DNA of 36,546 nt from an uncultured Clostridia bacterium (GTDB lineage Bacteria > Bacillota > Clostridia > Christensenellales > UBA3700), in assembly GCA_944380395.1 (NCBI GenBank), contig CALWHM010000017.1:1-36546 (forward strand), given 5' to 3'. Positions within the stretch are counted from its first letter, which is position 1. Each line of letters begins with the position of its first letter. A model generated the notes under the pieces. It had not been told where the DNA came from, searched no databases, and saw only the letters and a list, made by a program, of their open reading frames with translations. The position numbers were made by a program, and so were the translations under genes. This document shows positions 34,129-36,546 of this stretch, one piece after another.

Positions 34129-34620
34129 ATGGCTTTAACTAAAGAACAAAAAGGCGCCCAAATAGAGGAGATCGCAACCGCTCTCGAAGAAAGCAAGAGC
34201 TTTGTGATAGTAAGCTATAAGGGCATCAGCGTGGCAGACGACACCGCTCTGCGCGCAAAGTTCAGAGCTGCCGGCGTCACCTATAAAGTGCTCAAAAACC
34301 GCCTTATCTTAAAGGCTATGGAAAAGTTGGGCATCACGGGCTTTGCAGGGGCTTTGGAAGGAAGCACGGCTGTTGCTTTCTCTATGACCGATCCCCTCGC
34401 AGGTCCCAAGGTGATTTCGGAAATGTCCGCCACCGTAAAGGCGCTTGAAGTCAAGTGCGGCAGGATGGACGATCTGTATCTGGACGTGGAAAAAGTAAAT
34501 GCATTGGCAAAGATCCCTTCCAAGGAAACTTTGCTCGCTCAGTTGCTTGGTATGCTGCTCAGCCCCGTTTCCGGTCTTGCTGTTGCGCTTAATCAGGTCG
34601 CGGAGAAACAAGCCCAATAA
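34129..34620 (+). CDS. rplJ: Large ribosomal subunit protein L10
   Basis: A 163-residue L10, the base of the stalk that carries L7/L12 dimers. It shows FVIVSYKGISVADDTALRAKFRAAGVTYKVLKN-type sequence (FVIVSYKGISV, YKVLKNRL) and ends in the helix that binds L12 (LLGMLLSPVSGLAVALNQVA). AGGAGG before the ATG. Confidence 0.98.
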   Translation: MALTKEQKGAQIEEIATALEESKSFVIVSYKGISVADDTALRAKFRAAGVTYKVLKNRLILKAMEKLGITGFAGALEGSTAVAFSMTDPLAGPKVISEMSATVKALEVKCGRMDDLYLDVEKVNALAKIPSKETLLAQLLGMLLSPVSGLAVALNQVAEKQAQ

Positions 34621-34647
34621 TCTAAAAAACAAACGGAGGACATAAAA

Positions 34648-35022
34648 ATGGCAGATATTGCAAAAATGATAGAAGAAATCAAGAGCATGACCGTGCTCGA
34701 ACTCAACGACCTGGTAAAGGCTATTGAAGCGGAATTCGGTGTAAGCGCAGCCGCTATGGCAGTTGCAGCTCCCGCAGCGGGCGGCGCAGCGGCTCCCGCA
34801 GCTGAAGAAAAGACCGAATTTGACGTTATCCTGAAGAGCTTCGGCGCCAACAAGCTCGCCGTCATCAAGGTTGCCCGTGAAATCACCGGTCTCGGTCTTG
34901 CAGACGCAAAGGCTCTGGTCGAGGGCGCTCCCAAGGCGATCAAGGAAGGCATCACCAAAGAAGCCGCCGACGAAATCGCAAAGAAGCTCACCGAAGCAGG
35001 CGCGGAAGTCGAAATCAAGTAA
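34648..35022 (+). CDS. rplL: Large ribosomal subunit protein L7/L12
   Basis: A 124-residue stalk protein that recruits translation GTPases. N-terminal dimerisation region ([20 protein letters not shown]), Ala-rich hinge ([16 protein letters not shown]) and the C-terminal factor-binding domain ([21 protein letters not shown]). CGGAGGA is upstream. It ends the cluster at a terminator; rpoB does not follow. Confidence 0.98.
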   Translation: MADIAKMIEEIKSMTVLELNDLVKAIEAEFGVSAAAMAVAAPAAGGAAAPAAEEKTEFDVILKSFGANKLAVIKVAREITGLGLADAKALVEGAPKAIKEGITKEAADEIAKKLTEAGAEVEIK

Positions 35023-35047
35023 TTTGTTGCAATCGGCAAAACAAAAG

Positions 35048-35073
35048 GCGACGGTTCATACCGTCGCTTTTTT
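35048..35073 (+). terminator. Terminator after rplL
   Basis: GCGACGG-TTCATA-CCGTCGC (35048-35067) followed by TTTTTT (35068-35073). On the minus strand a shorter T-run also follows the stem, so it may serve the convergent fic gene. Confidence 0.93.
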
Positions 35074-35135
35074 GCAGCGCGTTTACTCCGACGGAAAGGC
35101 GGAAAAGTTAAATGTGCGGCTTGTATGCGTGGACT

Positions 35136-36176
35136 TTAACGCCTTATGCGGTACGTTGCGTTTTTGTTTGAACCTATTTTTTCTATTTCGCCGATATGAA
35201 CAAGCTCGGCAAGGGCGGATTCTATCGTGGAAACGCTTATGTCGGGAAAGTATTCGTGAATTTGTGCTTTGCTCATCGGCTCGCGGGTTTTAAGCAAAGC
35301 AAGGATCCTGCCTACTTTGCGCGTTCCCGCGTTTTCGGCTAAGTCTATTCTTGTGTGCAGGTCGGTATAGCACATATACAGCATAAGAGCGAAATTGCCG
35401 ATATAAGGCATATAGTCGTTTTTATTGAAATACCAACCTTGTGAAGAGGCGTAAAGCGCTTCATAGTAGTCGCTGCGGTACTTGTTTACGTATCCTTCAA
35501 AAGATACGTACCTGCCGGCGTCAAATCCGCTGCGGTAGAGCAGAAGCAAGGTGAGCAGTCTGCTCATACGTCCGTTACCGTCGTCAAACGGGTGAATGCA
35601 AAGAAAGTCCAAAATAACGCAGGGGATAAGCAGAAGGGGCGGTATCTGCCTGTCGCGCGCGGCTTCATCATAGGCAAGGACAAGCTGCGCCATCGCTTCG
35701 GGCGTTTCGAGTGCGGAAAGCGGTTTGAAGCGGATAATTCTTTTGCCGCCCGAAAATTGAGAGATGAGATTGTCCTGCTTTTTATACGCGCCTCCGCCTT
35801 CGCGCGTGTGCGAAAACAGCAGACTGTGCAGTCGGAGAATGTCCTTTTCGCAAAATTGCAGTTCGTTGAATGAAGTGTGGATAAGCGAAAGGGCGTCTTT
35901 ATAGCCGATGATTTCTTCTTCCGCGTGGTTTTGCGGCTGTTTTACACCGTTGAAAATGGCGGCAAACCGCGCTTGCGTGGTGGCAATGCCCTCGATTTCG
36001 TTTGAAGTGCGGACAGATTCGATTATCGCAACTTGCTGCAGACAGTCGAACAGCTTTTCGTGCACGACTTTATGCAGCGCATTTTCTCCCTGCATAAGCG
36101 ATATTTCGGAAAGCAGACGCGCATAGTTTGCGGAAAGTTTCTCTTCTTTCAAAAATGAATAGTCAAAGCTCTTCAT
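35136..36176 (-). CDS. Class II Fic-domain AMPylase with C-terminal winged helix
   Basis: A 346-residue Fic protein, expected to transfer AMP from ATP to a target hydroxyl. The catalytic motif is intact as HPFDDGNGRMSR (about residues 196-207). The N-terminal inhibitory helix motif (S/T)xxxE(G/N) is seen as SNEIEG near residues 58-63, which makes this a class II, self-inhibited Fic. The last 65 residues (GRILALLKTREPMSKAQIHEYFPDISVSTIESAL) are a winged helix-turn-helix, so the protein may bind DNA. No antitoxin-like small gene is next to it. There is no ribosome-binding site: the -10 TATAAT ends seven bases before the ATG. Targets are unknown. Confidence 0.92.
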   Translation of the reverse strand: MKSFDYSFLKEEKLSANYARLLSEISLMQGENALHKVVHEKLFDCLQQVAIIESVRTSNEIEGIATTQARFAAIFNGVKQPQNHAEEEIIGYKDALSLIHTSFNELQFCEKDILRLHSLLFSHTREGGGAYKKQDNLISQFSGGKRIIRFKPLSALETPEAMAQLVLAYDEAARDRQIPPLLLIPCVILDFLCIHPFDDGNGRMSRLLTLLLLYRSGFDAGRYVSFEGYVNKYRSDYYEALYASSQGWYFNKNDYMPYIGNFALMLYMCYTDLHTRIDLAENAGTRKVGRILALLKTREPMSKAQIHEYFPDISVSTIESALAELVHIGEIEKIGSNKNATYRIRR

Positions 36177-36182
36177 ATAAAT

Positions 36183-36211
36183 ATTATATTACTTGGTACG
36201 GTAAATTACAA
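36183..36211 (-). promoter_or_regulatory. fic promoter, likely giving a leaderless mRNA
   Basis: Minus strand TTGTAA (complement of 36206-36211), 17-bp spacer, TATAAT (complement of 36183-36188). Usual start-point distance would put +1 at or within a base or two of the fic ATG (36176). Confidence 0.65.
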
Positions 36212-36214
36212 GTA

Positions 36215-36303
36215 TTTATTGCATATTTTACAGTCAAAATTATGCAATAAAAATTATATATCGAATTTTATTGCATATTTTCGGTGAAAAAATATGCAAT
36301 AAT
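36215..36303. repeat. Four TATTGCATA sites in two inverted pairs upstream of fic
   Basis: TATTGCATA occurs at 36217-36225 and 36269-36277, and its complement TATGCAATA at 36241-36249 and 36293-36301. Pairs are 24 bp apart, with 28 bp between pairs. The second pair forms a perfect inverted repeat with 14-bp arms (TTATTGCATATTTT). The nearest site lies just upstream of the fic -35. Most likely binding sites for a regulator, possibly Fic's own winged helix. Confidence 0.8.
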
Positions 36304-36431
36304 ATAGCAGAATAATATGCTTACCCGCATCCGCATAAATCGAAGACCAAGCGTCGGTATTCATTACGCCGGCAGCAGCGTTTGTTTATGAACTCATACA
36401 AGAGATACCCGAAGGCAACCTCAGTAGAACA

Positions 36432-36540
36432 CTTTTAGCTGGCTGTTTTCGCCATATTTGTGCAATTTGTCGCTTGTAGTAGGTTACTACAACTGCGCGC
36501 CATCTCGCGCAAATCTGTCTGAAAACAGCAGAGCTAAAAG
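36432..36540. repeat. 109-bp long imperfect hairpin at the window edge
   Basis: Nested complementary arms: CTTTTAGCT/AGCTAAAAG (36432-36440, 36532-36540), CTGTTTTC/GAAAACAG (36443-36450, 36521-36528), TTTGTGC/GCGCAAA (36457-36463, 36507-36513) and a perfect inner hairpin TTGTAGTA-GGT-TACTACAA (36474-36492). It could be a structured RNA, a miniature inverted-repeat element, or a recombination site. The 36304-36431 stretch before it holds no gene that I can support. Confidence 0.75.
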
Positions 36541-36546
36541 CAGAGC

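Noticed and set aside
36432-36540. Integron attC site
   Set aside because: The hairpin resembles one in size, but the conserved GTTRRRY/RYYYAAC core pair is not at its ends and no integrase is seen.

Overview
The window looks like the chromosome of a strictly anaerobic, low-branching Bacillota (Clostridia-type) bacterium. The reasons are strong GGAGG-type ribosome-binding sites, sigma-A promoters (TTGACA/TTTACA, 17 bp, TATAAT), an oxygen-sensitive class III ribonucleotide reductase, the short HisG that needs HisZ, a YerC/TrpR-type regulator, lipoproteins with Cys lipoboxes, and Firmicutes-style L10 leader attenuation. I cannot name a genus from sequence alone. No tRNA, rRNA, CRISPR array, prophage or transposase was seen.

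Layout. 1-294: two tandem copies of a 95-bp repeat, each holding a tiny ORF. 295-4597 (minus): a secreted EEP-fold lipoprotein, then a polar amino-acid ABC transporter (binding protein, permease, ATPase). 4756-7591 (plus): NrdR boxes, nrdD, nrdG. 7610-12298 (minus): a NimA-like flavoprotein, a lipoprotein with an NrdD-like zinc ribbon, and a GPH sugar transporter with a very long cytoplasmic tail. 12381-13725 (minus): a small membrane-anchored protein and dUTPase. 13808-21620 (plus): a ten-gene histidine operon, yerC-hisZ-hisG-hisD-hisC-hisB-hisH-hisA-hisF-hisIE, with a terminator. 21679-26961: secA, prfB, tsaD. 27041-35073: translation super-cluster rpsL-rpsG-fusA-tuf, rpmG-secE-nusG-rplK-rplA, rplJ-rplL, not followed by rpoBC. 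35136-36303 (minus): a class II Fic AMPylase with an unusual array of operator-like repeats. 36432-36540: a long imperfect hairpin at the window edge.

How parts connect. The his operon and the ABC transporter operon have promoters of the same build, and each carries the same 16-bp inverted repeat (CTTTAATG...TAAAG) exactly between -35 and -10. The first gene of the his operon encodes a TrpR/YerC-family DNA-binding protein, so a histidine-responsive regulon (HisR-like) covering synthesis and uptake is the simplest reading. The binding protein of that transporter appears circularly permuted: its first beta strand, normally right after the lipobox, is at its C terminus. Its ATPase carries two large helical insertions. 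These, together with the NrdD-type zinc ribbon on a lipoprotein and the 470-residue tail on its partner transporter, are the most unusual items here.
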